Assembly: GCA_016650435.1 (NCBI GenBank)
Contig: JAENVT010000271.1
Coordinates: 1-18,760 of the forward strand
Direction of reading: 5' to 3'
DNA length: 18,760 nt
DNA from: Ilumatobacteraceae bacterium
Lineage (GTDB): Bacteria > Actinomycetota > Acidimicrobiia > Acidimicrobiales > Ilumatobacteraceae
Every line of letters begins with the position of its first letter. Position 1 is the first letter of the stretch. The notes under the pieces were generated by a model. It was not told the origin of the DNA. It was given only the letters and a program-made list of their open reading frames with translations, and made no database searches. This document shows, in pieces, positions 1-7,710 of this stretch. Made by a program: the position numbers and the translations under genes.

Positions 1-902
1 AACAGCGACGCCAGCTCGCCACGATCGGTCATCAACTCGTTGTAGCGGGCTTGGATGGGTCGCAGCAGTTCGACAACTGCGTCGCCGGCGTCTGTCTTCA
101 ACGGGCCGTATTGGGTGTACTTCGTGGCCAACTCCTGCGGCGTCGAGTCGGTGGCGACCGCCAGAATTTCCAGCAGGTTCGACACGCCGGGCTTGGTCGC
201 TCGATCGAATCGGACCTCGTTGTCGCTGTCGGTGACGGCCCGTTTGAACTTGCGGGCAATCTCGGCAGGGTCGTCCATCATCATGATGCAACCGGCATCG
301 CTGTCGGTCGACTTGCTCATCTTCGAGGTCGGATCTTGCAGGTCCATCACCCGCGCCCCGACCTTTGGCGTGACGGCTTTGGGGATCACGAACGTGTCTC
401 CGAAGCGGTGGTTGAATCGCATGGCTACATCGCGGGTGATCTCGATGTGTTGACGCTGATCCTCGCCGACCGGGACGTCGTTGGTGTCGTACAACAAGAT
501 GTCGGCGGCCTGCAGCGCGGGGTAGGTGAACAGCCCAGCTGAGATGAAGTCGCCTTCGCGTTTGGCCGATTTGTCCTTGAACTGTGTCATCCGGCTCAAC
601 TCGCCGAACGAAGCCGTGCACTCCATCACCCAACACAGCTGGCTGTGCTGCACGACGTGGCTCTGCACGAAGATGGTTGCCACGTCGGGATCGAGGCCGA
701 TGGCGAACAAGATGGCCGCCAGGCGCACCGTGGTTTCGCCGATCACACCGGGCGCCTCGGTGACCGTGAGGGCATGCAGGTCGACAATTCCGTGGAAGGC
801 ATCGGCTTCGTGCTGGCCTTTGACCCAATTGCGCAGCGCACCCAGGTAGTTGCCCAAGTGGACGTCGCCGGTGGGTTGGATGCACGAGAGGACACGGGTC
901 AC
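1..902 (-). CDS. trpS: Tryptophan--tRNA ligase, C-terminus beyond window edge
   Basis: Class I aminoacyl-tRNA synthetase that charges tRNA-Trp in the cytoplasm. The frame opens with GTG at 902 and reads MTRVLSCIQPTGDVHLGNYL; the PTGxxHLGNYxGAL segment is the TrpS form of the HIGH motif. The KMSKS loop is present at about residues 194-198, where TrpS proteins usually carry it. About 300 codons are visible against roughly 330-340 for the family, so only the C-terminal end is lost off the left edge. I chose the GTG at 902 because the protein begins right at the conserved N-terminal strand and a TAGCCT -10 box lies 8 nt upstream, suggesting a leaderless mRNA. It is divergent from scpA across a 37-bp gap. 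Identity is very secure; the start is probable. Confidence 0.96.
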   Translation of the reverse strand, partial: MTRVLSCIQPTGDVHLGNYLGALRNWVKGQHEADAFHGIVDLHALTVTEAPGVIGETTVRLAAILFAIGLDPDVATIFVQSHVVQHSQLCWVMECTASFGELSRMTQFKDKSAKREGDFISAGLFTYPALQAADILLYDTNDVPVGEDQRQHIEITRDVAMRFNHRFGDTFVIPKAVTPKVGARVMDLQDPTSKMSKSTDSDAGCIMMMDDPAEIARKFKRAVTDSDNEVRFDRATKPGVSNLLEILAVATDSTPQELATKYTQYGPLKTDAGDAVVELLRPIQARYNELMTDRGELASL

Positions 903-909
903 GGCGCGC

Positions 910-932
910 CAGGCTAGTGGCGAGCTAGCCTG
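910..932. promoter_or_regulatory. Symmetric back-to-back promoter between trpS and scpA
   Basis: The 37-bp gap between the start codons contains a perfect inverted repeat: CAGGCTAG (910-917), a 7-nt spacer, and CTAGCCTG (925-932). Each arm holds TAGCCT, a match to the actinobacterial -10 consensus TANNNT. On the plus strand TAGCCT (926-931) is followed by 8 nt and the scpA ATG at 940. On the minus strand TAGCCT (916-911) is followed by 8 nt and the trpS GTG at 902. The simplest reading is two mirror-image -10 elements giving leaderless transcripts. The same dyad could also bind a symmetric regulator. Confidence 0.6.
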
Positions 933-939
933 AACTGGT

Positions 940-1719
940 ATGGCATTTGCGGTTGCAACCCCCGTCTTCGAGGGGCCATTCGACCTGTTGTTGCATCTCA
1001 TCCTCAGAGAACAGGTCGATATCTACGAGGTTTCGCTGAGCCGGATCGTCGACGCCTATCTCGCCGAAATCGAGCGTCTTCAGGTCATCGATCTCGATAT
1101 CGCCACAGAGTTCTTGCTCATCGCCGCGACCCTCGTCGAGCTCAAGGCGCGCCGGTTGCTGCCTGGCCGCGACGATGTCGATCTCGACGACGAACTGGCG
1201 TTGTGGGAAGAGCGCGATCTGCTGTTGGCCCGTTTGTTGGAGTGCAAGACGTTCAAGGACGTCGCCGGAGTCTTCAGCCGTCTGGCCGATGATGCGGATC
1301 GCAGCTTCCCGCGCACCGCCGGACCCGACGAGCGCTTCGACGACGTGATGCCCGACTTGCTCGAAGGCACGACGTCCAAGCGAATCCACGCCGCGTATCT
1401 GCGCGCGGTCACACCCAAGCCGGTGCAACGGATCGATCTGTTCCACGTTGCTCCGATCCGCGCCAGCGTCGCCGATGCCGTCGCCGAACTCGTCGACGAG
1501 TTGCCGCGTGTCGGTCGGATCTCTTTCCGACGACTCACCAGCGGGTTGGTCGAGCGACTGGAAGTGATCGTGCGGTTCCTGGCTCTGTTGGAGTTGTTCA
1601 AGCAGGGTGTGATCGAGCTGGACCAGGACGAGCAGTTCGGCGAGATCGACGTGATGTGGACCGGGGGACTGGTGCCGGTTGCCGCTGGTTCGATCGCAAT
1701 CGACGACTACGAAGGCTGA
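940..1719 (+). CDS. scpA: Segregation and condensation protein ScpA
   Basis: Kleisin subunit of the SMC-ScpA-ScpB condensin complex, which compacts and segregates the chromosome. The 259-residue protein has the family's N-terminal signature FEGPFDLLLHLI at about residues 10-21 followed by an SxIVDAYL-type helix, which forms the SMC neck-binding region. An acidic middle segment follows (DDVDLDDELALWEERD), and a C-terminal winged-helix-like part contains RISFRRLTSG and the FLALLELFKQGVIELDQ helix that contacts the SMC head. Length is normal. The ATG at 940 lies 8 nt after a TAGCCT -10 box and has no clear Shine-Dalgarno. scpB follows after 1 nt, the usual scpA-scpB pairing. Confidence 0.95.
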   Translation: MAFAVATPVFEGPFDLLLHLILREQVDIYEVSLSRIVDAYLAEIERLQVIDLDIATEFLLIAATLVELKARRLLPGRDDVDLDDELALWEERDLLLARLLECKTFKDVAGVFSRLADDADRSFPRTAGPDERFDDVMPDLLEGTTSKRIHAAYLRAVTPKPVQRIDLFHVAPIRASVADAVAELVDELPRVGRISFRRLTSGLVERLEVIVRFLALLELFKQGVIELDQDEQFGEIDVMWTGGLVPVAAGSIAIDDYEG

Positions 1720-1720
1720 A

Positions 1721-2320
1721 ATGACGATGAGTGACATTGATAGCGAAACGGTGAGGGCGATCGAAGCCATCGTGATGGTCGCGGTCGAGCCTGTAGCCCC
1801 CGACCTGCTCGCCCAACTGCTCGAGCAGCCGACGGCTGTGATCGAGCGACTCTGCTCGCAACTGTCGGCCGCGTACGACGAGGCCGGTCACGGATTTCAA
1901 ATGGTCAAAGTCGCCGGCGGCTATCGCTACCAGTCGCATGCCGAACTGGCTCCCTATGTCGAGCGTTTTCTGCTCGACGGCCAGCGCGCCCGTATGAGCG
2001 GAGCGGCTCTCGAGACGCTGGCAATCGTGGCGTACAAGCAGCCGTTGTCGCGCGCCCAGATTGCATCGATCCGGGGTGTCGACCCTGATGGCGTGCTGCG
2101 CACGTTGCAGGCCCGCGGCTATGTCACCGAGGTGGCCCGTGATGCCGGCCCTGGTCAGGCGATCATGTATGGGACGACGCCGACGTTCCTCGAGAAGCTC
2201 GGCTTGAACTCTTTGTCAGACCTGCCACCGATCGCAGAATTCGTGCCAGGCGCCGACGTTGTCGAGGCGCTCGAATACGGATTGCGCATCGACGTGTCAG
2301 CTCCCGATGCCTCAAATTGA
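1721..2320 (+). CDS. scpB: Segregation and condensation protein ScpB
   Basis: Dimeric winged-helix partner that binds ScpA in the condensin complex. The protein is 199 residues if it starts at ATG 1721 ([20 protein letters not shown]). A second in-frame ATG at 1727 is nearly equivalent, and an upstream in-frame codon at 1679 lies inside scpA and is less likely. The diagnostic ScpB block [20 protein letters not shown] is present in the middle, followed by the [19 protein letters not shown] wing and the C-terminal [20 protein letters not shown]. The start comes 1 nt after the scpA stop, so the two are probably translationally coupled. Its 3' end overlaps rluB by 14 nt. Confidence 0.95.
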   Translation: MTMSDIDSETVRAIEAIVMVAVEPVAPDLLAQLLEQPTAVIERLCSQLSAAYDEAGHGFQMVKVAGGYRYQSHAELAPYVERFLLDGQRARMSGAALETLAIVAYKQPLSRAQIASIRGVDPDGVLRTLQARGYVTEVARDAGPGQAIMYGTTPTFLEKLGLNSLSDLPPIAEFVPGADVVEALEYGLRIDVSAPDASN

Positions 2321-3092
2321 GCCGCCGCTCTGGGAGCAGTGGGCCACCAAGAACGCCGGGCTTCCGCAAGGCGAACGATTGCAGAAGGTTTTGGCGATCC
2401 GCGGCTGGGGCAGCCGGCGTGTTTGTGAAGACCTGATCTCCGACGGACGGGTCACGGTCAACGGAGAAGTGGCGATTCTCGGTCGGCGCGTCGAGACCGA
2501 CCATGACCGTGTCGAAGTCGACGGCGTGCCGATCGGCGTCAAGCCGGGGCTCGTCTACTACCTGCTGAACAAACCCGTCGGCATCGTCACAACTTCCAGC
2601 GACACACATGGCCGTCAAACTGTCGTCGAGCTGGTGCCCGACGAGCCGCGGGTTTACCCTGTCGGCCGGCTCGACATCGACACCGAAGGTCTGTTGCTGC
2701 TGACCAACGACGGTGATCTCGCCCAACGCCTGACCCACCCCAGTCACGGTGTCGAGAAGGAGTATCTCGCCGAAGTGGACGGGGGCAACGTCGCCCACGG
2801 CAAGCTCCGCCAGTTGCGTGAGGGCATCGAGCTGGACGACGGTATGACTGCCTCGGCAAAGGTCTCGCAGCCGAGTCCTGGGGTCTTGCGGATGACCATT
2901 CACGAAGGTCGCAACCGGCAGGTCCGGCGGATGTGCGAGGCGATCGGCCACCCCGTCCAGCGGTTGGTGCGGGTGAGGATCGGGACGCTGCGCGACGCCG
3001 CGCTCGGTCCCGGAGAGTGGCGCGAACTCACCACTGGTGAGATCAAGAGCTTGATCGAGAGCGTCGGCGCGGCTGGCTCGCAGCTACGCTGA
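2307..3092 (+). CDS. rluB: RluB/RsuA-family rRNA pseudouridine synthase
   Basis: Isomerizes a uridine in ribosomal RNA to pseudouridine; RluB acts on the 23S peptidyl-transferase region. The 261-residue protein has an N-terminal S4 RNA-binding domain ([20 protein letters not shown] through VTVNGEV, about residues 22-55). The catalytic domain contains the family motif [18 protein letters not shown], whose Asp is the nucleophile, and [20 protein letters not shown] near the C-terminus. I chose ATG 2307 over an upstream in-frame start at 2259 because the extra residues lie wholly inside scpB and are not conserved. The scpA-scpB-rluB order is common in actinobacteria. The choice between RluB and another small-subfamily member cannot be settled by eye, but context favours RluB. 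Confidence 0.9.
   Translation: MPQIEPPLWEQWATKNAGLPQGERLQKVLAIRGWGSRRVCEDLISDGRVTVNGEVAILGRRVETDHDRVEVDGVPIGVKPGLVYYLLNKPVGIVTTSSDTHGRQTVVELVPDEPRVYPVGRLDIDTEGLLLLTNDGDLAQRLTHPSHGVEKEYLAEVDGGNVAHGKLRQLREGIELDDGMTASAKVSQPSPGVLRMTIHEGRNRQVRRMCEAIGHPVQRLVRVRIGTLRDAALGPGEWRELTTGEIKSLIESVGAAGSQLR
3085..3090 (+). promoter_or_regulatory. Predicted -10 box for leaderless tyrA transcript
   Basis: TACGCT (3085-3090) matches TANNNT, lies inside the last codons of rluB, and is followed by exactly 8 nt before the tyrA GTG at 3099. This is the same geometry as at trpS, scpA and dprE1. No recognisable -35 box is seen. It suggests that tyrA can be transcribed separately from the upstream scp-rluB run. Confidence 0.4.
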
Positions 3093-3098
3093 CCGCCC

Positions 3099-4163
3099 GT
3101 GAACAGCCCGCGTCGTGCCAATGTTGCTGGTCTTGGTCTGATCGGCGGCTCGATCGCGCTCGCCCTGCGCGAACGGGGCTGGCATGTCACCGGCGACGAT
3201 CTCGACGCTGGGCGCGTCGAGCGTGCCCGCACGGTGGGTGCAATTGACACGAACGGCTTCGATCCCGACGCGTACATCACGTTCGTGGCAACACCGGTGC
3301 TTGCAGTCGTCGAGCGTGTCAAGCGGGCGCTTGCCGAATCGTCGGGGCTCGTCACCGACGTTGGGAGTGTAAAGAGCGGCATCACGGCATCGATCGACGA
3401 CCCCCGATTTGTCGGCGGACATCCAATGGCCGGCAGCGAGCTCGATGGCTTCGACGGCGCCGATGCCTCGATGTTCGAAGGCGCGGTATGGGTCTTGACC
3501 CCATCGACAACCACCGCAGACAGCACCTTCAGCCAGGTTGCAGCGGTGGTGGCCGAACTCGGCGCCGACGTGGTGGCACTGCCTGCCGACCGGCACGACC
3601 AGGTCGTTGCTGTCATCAGCCACGTACCGCACCTCGCCGCAGCGACGTTGATGGGATTGGCCAGCGACCGCGCCGAAGAGCACGCAGCACTGTTGCGACT
3701 GGCAGCCGGTGGCTTCCGCGACATGACTCGCATCGCCTCGGGCCACCCTGCGATCTGGCTCGACATCTGCGCCGAGAATCGGCCGGCGATCCTGTCGGCA
3801 CTCGACGGGCTGATCAGCGGCCTCGCCACGATGCGCGATGTCGTCGACCGTGACGACCGGGGGGCACTGTTCGAACGCTTGCAGCATGCTCGCGAGGCGC
3901 GTGCCAACCTGCCGAGCAGGGTCAATCAGCCGAGCGAACTCGCTGAAGTTCGAATCCCGATCCCTGACCGACCGGGAGCCGCCGCGGAAGTGTTCACACT
4001 CGCTGCAGAACTGGGTGTCAACATCGCCAGCTTCGAAGTTGTGCACAGCGTCGAGGGCAACCGTGGTGTCGCAATCGTGCTTGTCGATGTGGCCGCGGCC
4101 GAGTTGTACCGCGGTGGGTTACTGGCTCGTGGCTATCGCCCGGCTGTTCAACGGCTGGGCTAG
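3099..4163 (+). CDS. tyrA: Prephenate dehydrogenase with C-terminal ACT domain
   Basis: Oxidatively decarboxylates prephenate to 4-hydroxyphenylpyruvate in tyrosine biosynthesis (or arogenate to tyrosine; the substrate cannot be told from sequence). The 354-residue protein begins with the dinucleotide-binding loop VAGLGLIGGSIALALRERG. It continues with the catalytic-domain motifs VTDVGSVKS and VGGHPMAGSELDG and the ISHVPHLAAAT helix. A C-terminal ACT domain (about residues 286-340; VRIPIPDRPGAAAEVFTLAA) is the expected site of tyrosine feedback. The GTG at 3099 starts the protein close to the Rossmann fold. The stop overlaps the aroA start by one base (TAGTG), so the aromatic pair is probably co-translated. 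Confidence 0.93.
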   Translation: MNSPRRANVAGLGLIGGSIALALRERGWHVTGDDLDAGRVERARTVGAIDTNGFDPDAYITFVATPVLAVVERVKRALAESSGLVTDVGSVKSGITASIDDPRFVGGHPMAGSELDGFDGADASMFEGAVWVLTPSTTTADSTFSQVAAVVAELGADVVALPADRHDQVVAVISHVPHLAAATLMGLASDRAEEHAALLRLAAGGFRDMTRIASGHPAIWLDICAENRPAILSALDGLISGLATMRDVVDRDDRGALFERLQHAREARANLPSRVNQPSELAEVRIPIPDRPGAAAEVFTLAAELGVNIASFEVVHSVEGNRGVAIVLVDVAAAELYRGGLLARGYRPAVQRLG

Positions 4164-5443
4164 TGGCAGCGCATACAGTCATTCCGCTGCTGCACCCGAT
4201 CGATGCCGTCGTTGTCGTTCCGGGGTCGAAAAGCATCGCCAACCGGGCATTGATCTGCGCCGCGCTCGCCGAGGGCACCTCGACGTTTTCCAACCTTCCC
4301 GACGGTGACGACACCGAGGCCATGTTGACGTGCTTGGAGTTGCTGGGAATCGGCGTCGGAAGGGCCGAGTCAGACGTTGGATCAACGACCGTTCAAGGCA
4401 CTGGCGGCGTGTTGGCGCCAGGACCGATTGCGCTGCCGACCCGCCTCGCCGGAACGACATCGCGGTTCATCACTGCGCTGGCCGCGCTGGGGCCGGGACC
4501 GTATGACATCGATGGAGCGCCGCCACTGCGGGCCAGGCCGATGGCACCGCTGCACGACGCGCTCGTCGCCCTCGGAGCGTCGGTGCAGACGGGGGAGCGG
4601 TGGGGGCATCTTCCCGTCAGCGTCAGCGGCCCACTGCGCGGCGCCGGCCACATCGGCGTGGGTGGCGACATCAGTAGCCAGTTCATCACGGCGCTGATGT
4701 TGATCGGACCGTATGTTCCGGGCGGCTTGCGGATCGCGATCACGACCCCTCTCGTGTCGCGTCCCTACCTGCAGATCACCAAGTCGGTGATGGCCGACTT
4801 CGGCCACGACGCGGTGACCATCGACGACGACGACACGGTTATCGAGATTGGCGCCGGGGTATACCGCTGTCGTGACTACACGATCGAACCCGATGCCAGT
4901 TCGGCCAGCTACCCGCTTGCCGCTGCGGCGATCTGCGGCGGTCGAGTCGAGGTTCCCGATCTCACGATGCACGCGGTGCAGGGCGACGCCCGTTTCTGCG
5001 ACGTGCTGGCGAGTATGGGTTGTGTTGCGACCCGTGGCGAGGTCTCGACAATCGTCGAGAGCGGCGAACAGCTGAACGGAGTCGACATCGACATGGTCGA
5101 GATGTCGGATCTCGTCCCGACGTTGGCCGCGGCAGCAGTTTTCGCAACGACGGCGACCCGCATTCGCGGCGTTGGTTTCATCCGCGCCAAGGAGAGTGAT
5201 CGGCTTGGTGATCTGTGCACCGAACTCCGTCGGCTCGGGGCCGAAGCCACCGAGACCGACGACGGTCTGGTCATCGAGCCAGCAGTGCTACACGGCTCGC
5301 GCGTTGCGACCCACCACGACCATCGATTGGCGATGGCATTCGGCTTGATCGGGCTGCGCGTCGCCGATGTCGAAGTCGACGACCCGGATGTGGTATCTAA
5401 GAGCTGGCCGGGATATTGGCGCGTGCTCGGGAGTTTGCGGTGA
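4163..5443 (+). CDS. aroA: 3-phosphoshikimate 1-carboxyvinyltransferase (EPSP synthase)
   Basis: Transfers the enolpyruvyl group of PEP to shikimate-3-phosphate, the sixth step of the shikimate pathway and the glyphosate target. The 426-residue protein has the family landmarks in order: PGSKSIANRALICAAL (substrate-binding Lys/Ser), GTTSRFITALAALG, LRARPMAPLHDAL, GDISSQFITALMLIGPY, SRPYLQITKSVM, EPDASSASYPLAAAAI (catalytic Asp region), IRAKESDRLGDL and DHRLAMAFGLIGLR. Length is normal. The GTG start at 4163 overlaps the tyrA stop by 1 nt. Its own TGA overlaps the next gene's GTG by 4 nt, so aroA is sandwiched in a tightly coupled operon with tyrA and the HAD phosphatase. Confidence 0.96.
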   Translation: MAAHTVIPLLHPIDAVVVVPGSKSIANRALICAALAEGTSTFSNLPDGDDTEAMLTCLELLGIGVGRAESDVGSTTVQGTGGVLAPGPIALPTRLAGTTSRFITALAALGPGPYDIDGAPPLRARPMAPLHDALVALGASVQTGERWGHLPVSVSGPLRGAGHIGVGGDISSQFITALMLIGPYVPGGLRIAITTPLVSRPYLQITKSVMADFGHDAVTIDDDDTVIEIGAGVYRCRDYTIEPDASSASYPLAAAAICGGRVEVPDLTMHAVQGDARFCDVLASMGCVATRGEVSTIVESGEQLNGVDIDMVEMSDLVPTLAAAAVFATTATRIRGVGFIRAKESDRLGDLCTELRRLGAEATETDDGLVIEPAVLHGSRVATHHDHRLAMAFGLIGLRVADVEVDDPDVVSKSWPGYWRVLGSLR

Positions 5444-6078
5444 GCGAGAGAGTGGTGATTGCGGCGTTCGACGTCGATGGCACGTTGACCACGCGCGACT
5501 GCGTTCGCCCGTTCCTCGAACGCGCAGCCGGCCGGCGTCGCGTGATCACGTCGATGCTCCGCCGACCACTGGCTACCGTCGTTGCCGCGGTGCGCCGCGA
5601 CAGAGACCGGTTTAAGGAGATCATCGTTGGCGGCTCGTTGCGCGGCAAGTTGGTCGTCGACGTCGACACGATCGGCGAGCAGTTCGCCCAGTACGTGCTG
5701 GTCAACTGGCTGCGACCTGACACGTTGCGCCGGTTGCGCTGGCATCAGCAGGCTGGACACCGCATCGTGCTGGTGTCGGCCTCACTGTCCGCCTACCTGC
5801 GCCCGCTCGCCTTGCGGCTTGGGATTGACGACGTGTTGTGCACGGATTCAACACGAGCAGGGGATCGATACGGCGATCGTCTTGCAGGGCTGAACTGTCG
5901 TGCCGACGAGAAACGTCGCCGGCTCGAACAGTGGCTCGAAGAACAGCGGTGGGTCCACGCCGAGGTGTGGGCGTACGGCAACAGCGCCGGCGACCGCGAG
6001 CTGCTGGCCCGCGCCGATCATGCCGTTTGGGTCACTGGTGCGACCATCTCGGAAATCCCCGAGGTGGTCGCTGGATGA
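5440..6078 (+). CDS. HAD-IB family phosphatase, candidate polyprenyl-phosphoryl phosphoribose phosphatase
   Basis: A 212-residue haloacid-dehalogenase-superfamily hydrolase. Motif I is AAFDVDGTLTTRD (nucleophile Asp11, acid Asp13), motif II is VLVSASLS (Ser113), motif III is a Lys in NCRADEKRRR (about 158), and motif IV is YGNSAGDRELL (Asp185). The helical cap between motifs I and II is typical of HAD subfamily IB (SerB-like). GTG 5440 is chosen because it overlaps the aroA stop as GTGA; an upstream in-frame start lies inside aroA. The gene overlaps the UbiA-type phosphoribosyltransferase by 4 bp (ATGA). That prenyltransferase's product needs a 5'-phosphate removed before DprE1 can act, so dephosphorylating it is the attractive role. 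This is inference from context; phosphoserine or another small phosphate ester is the alternative. Confidence 0.85.
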   Translation: MSERVVIAAFDVDGTLTTRDCVRPFLERAAGRRRVITSMLRRPLATVVAAVRRDRDRFKEIIVGGSLRGKLVVDVDTIGEQFAQYVLVNWLRPDTLRRLRWHQQAGHRIVLVSASLSAYLRPLALRLGIDDVLCTDSTRAGDRYGDRLAGLNCRADEKRRRLEQWLEEQRWVHAEVWAYGNSAGDRELLARADHAVWVTGATISEIPEVVAG

Positions 6079-6941
6079 CAGCAGCACTCGTCCGGCAGGC
6101 GCGCCCGAAGCAATGGGTCAAGAACCTGCTTGTCTTCGCCGCGCCAGGCGCCGCAGGTGTTCTCAACGACTGGTCGTCGCTGTGGCGCGCTGCCGTCATT
6201 TTCGTAGCGTTCTGCCTGGCCAGCAGTGGAACGTACTTCTGGAACGATCTGCTCGACGCGGACAGCGATCGCAATCATCCGACCAAGCAGCACCGACCAA
6301 TCGCTAGCGGCGCCATACCTGTCGGAATCGGCCGGCTTGTTGGCACTGTCTTGTTGGTGGCGGGCATCGGGTTGGCAGCGACCACTCGCTGGCAGGCGTC
6401 ACTGGTGCTGGCCGGATATGTGCTGCTGACCTCGCTGTACAGCGCGGTGCTGAAGCACATCGCGGTTGTCGATCTCATCGCTGTCGCCGCCGGCTTCGTG
6501 CTACGCGCCGTCGCCGGAGCGGTCGCAACCGATGTGCAGATGAGCAAGTGGTTCTCGCTGACCACATCGTTTGCATCGTTGTTCATCGTCGCCGGCAAGC
6601 GGTACGCCGAGCTGCGCGATCTCGGCGAGGACGCCCAGACCCGGTCGACGCTCGACGACTATTCCCTCGGCTTCCTGCGCATCGTGCTGTCGGTCAGCTG
6701 CGGCGCAGCGATGGTGACCTATTGCATCTGGGCCTTCGACACTCGCGAGGCAGCCGGATCGACCTGGCCGTTCTACGAGCTATCGATCATCCCGATGGCG
6801 ACAGCGCTGCTGCGGTACACCTTGATCCTTGAACAAGGACATGGCGCTGCGCCCGAAGAGATCTTTGCCCACGACCGCGTCTTGCAGATTCTCGGGCTGA
6901 TCTGGATCGCGGTCTTCGGCTTCGGGCTCTACCTCGCATGA
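6075..6941 (+). CDS. ubiA: Decaprenyl-phosphate 5-phosphoribosyltransferase (UbiA family)
   Basis: Integral membrane enzyme expected to transfer 5-phosphoribose from PRPP to polyprenyl phosphate, the first committed step of polyprenyl-phosphoryl-arabinose synthesis (Mycobacterium Rv3806c). The 288-residue sequence starts ARPKQWVKNLLVFAAP and carries the first Asp-rich motif NDLLDADSDRNHPTK followed by RPIASG (about residues 57-79). It also has the long subfamily-specific block around GKRYAELRDLGEDAQ (174-188), then IPMATALLRYTL and the DRVLQILGLIWIA tail. These follow the Rv3806c pattern rather than the heme or quinone UbiA enzymes. Several hydrophobic segments (about 38-55, 85-103, 108-124, 132-150, 204-221, 271-287) fit a polytopic protein. 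ATGA overlaps join it to the HAD gene upstream and the methyltransferase downstream. Confidence 0.9.
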   Translation: MTAALVRQARPKQWVKNLLVFAAPGAAGVLNDWSSLWRAAVIFVAFCLASSGTYFWNDLLDADSDRNHPTKQHRPIASGAIPVGIGRLVGTVLLVAGIGLAATTRWQASLVLAGYVLLTSLYSAVLKHIAVVDLIAVAAGFVLRAVAGAVATDVQMSKWFSLTTSFASLFIVAGKRYAELRDLGEDAQTRSTLDDYSLGFLRIVLSVSCGAAMVTYCIWAFDTREAAGSTWPFYELSIIPMATALLRYTLILEQGHGAAPEEIFAHDRVLQILGLIWIAVFGFGLYLA

Positions 6942-7687
6942 GTAAACGCTCGCTCAACGAGTTGCTATCTGTCACCGACACGGTCGAAGGCTGGATGTCG
7001 AAGGACCAAGCCGCAAGATTGTACGCGGCGGCGGCGGCGACCTCGGCGGACCAGCAGATCGTGGAGATCGGCAGCTTCCGGGGTCGCAGCACGATCGTGT
7101 TGGCCGGTGCGGCACCCGACGGTGTCGACATCGTTGCGATCGACCCACATGCCGGAAACGATCGCGGCCCGCGCCAGATCAGCGGGTTCGTCGAAGAGGC
7201 CGCCGATGACCACGACGCGTTCAACGAGAACCTTGTCGCCGCCGGTGTCGCCCATCGGGTGCGGCACATACGCGAGTTCAGCCATTGGGCACACGAGGAC
7301 GTAACCGGCACGATCGCCGTGCTGTTCATCGACGGCGCTCACCGATACGCTCCGGCACAATCCGATATTCGCACTTGGGGTGCACGTGTCGAGCCAGGCG
7401 GGACAATGTTGATCCACGATTCGTTTTCGTCGGTCGGCGTGACCCTGGCGATCGCACGCGAACTGCTCTTCGGTTGTCGATTCCGCTACGTCGGCCGGTC
7501 GCGCTCGCTGGCCGAGTACCGCGCCGACCTCGGCAAAGACCGGCGATCGCGTGCGACGAATTCCGTGCGTCAGATTGCCCAATTGCCGTGGTTCACGAAG
7601 AACCTGGCGCTGAAAGTACTGCTGAAGCTGCGCCTAGGCGGTCTGATCAAACGGGTGACCGGCCGCGTGCCGGAGTGGCCGTATTGA
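6938..7687 (+). CDS. Class I SAM-dependent methyltransferase (Methyltransf_24-like)
   Basis: A 249-residue Rossmann-fold methyltransferase. SAM-binding motif I is VEIGSFRGRST (about 42-52), with an acidic residue ending strand 2 in VAIDPHAG (66-73). LFIDGAHRYAPAQSDI (129-144) and MLIHDSFSSVGV (157-168) are the FIDGxHxY and HD elements seen in the Methyltransf_24/CmcI-TylF-like group, which often methylate sugar or small-molecule hydroxyls. The basic, hydrophobic C-terminus (FTKNLALKVLLKLRLGGLIKRV) could bind the membrane surface. It starts at ATG 6938, overlapping the ubiA stop by 4 bp. This coupling suggests it modifies a lipid-linked or envelope glycan, but the substrate is unknown. The gene ends 23 nt from a convergent gene. 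Confidence 0.8.
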   Translation: MSKRSLNELLSVTDTVEGWMSKDQAARLYAAAAATSADQQIVEIGSFRGRSTIVLAGAAPDGVDIVAIDPHAGNDRGPRQISGFVEEAADDHDAFNENLVAAGVAHRVRHIREFSHWAHEDVTGTIAVLFIDGAHRYAPAQSDIRTWGARVEPGGTMLIHDSFSSVGVTLAIARELLFGCRFRYVGRSRSLAEYRADLGKDRRSRATNSVRQIAQLPWFTKNLALKVLLKLRLGGLIKRVTGRVPEWPY

Positions 7688-7710
7688 GTCCTGTCGAATC
7701 TGCTTTCGAA

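Noticed and set aside
925..1770. Long minus-strand open frame opposite scpA
   Set aside because: Its sequence is His/Gln/Asp-rich with no family features, and scpA on the other strand is unmistakable. Such antisense frames are common in GC-rich DNA.
3084..4046. Long minus-strand frames opposite tyrA
   Set aside because: Low-complexity, Arg/His/Cys-rich composition and no recognisable motif; explained by codon bias of the tyrA coding strand.
7694..7709. TCGAA...TTCGA dyad between the convergent methyltransferase and dioxygenase genes
   Set aside because: Only 5-bp AT/GC-mixed arms with no T-tract; too weak to call a terminator.
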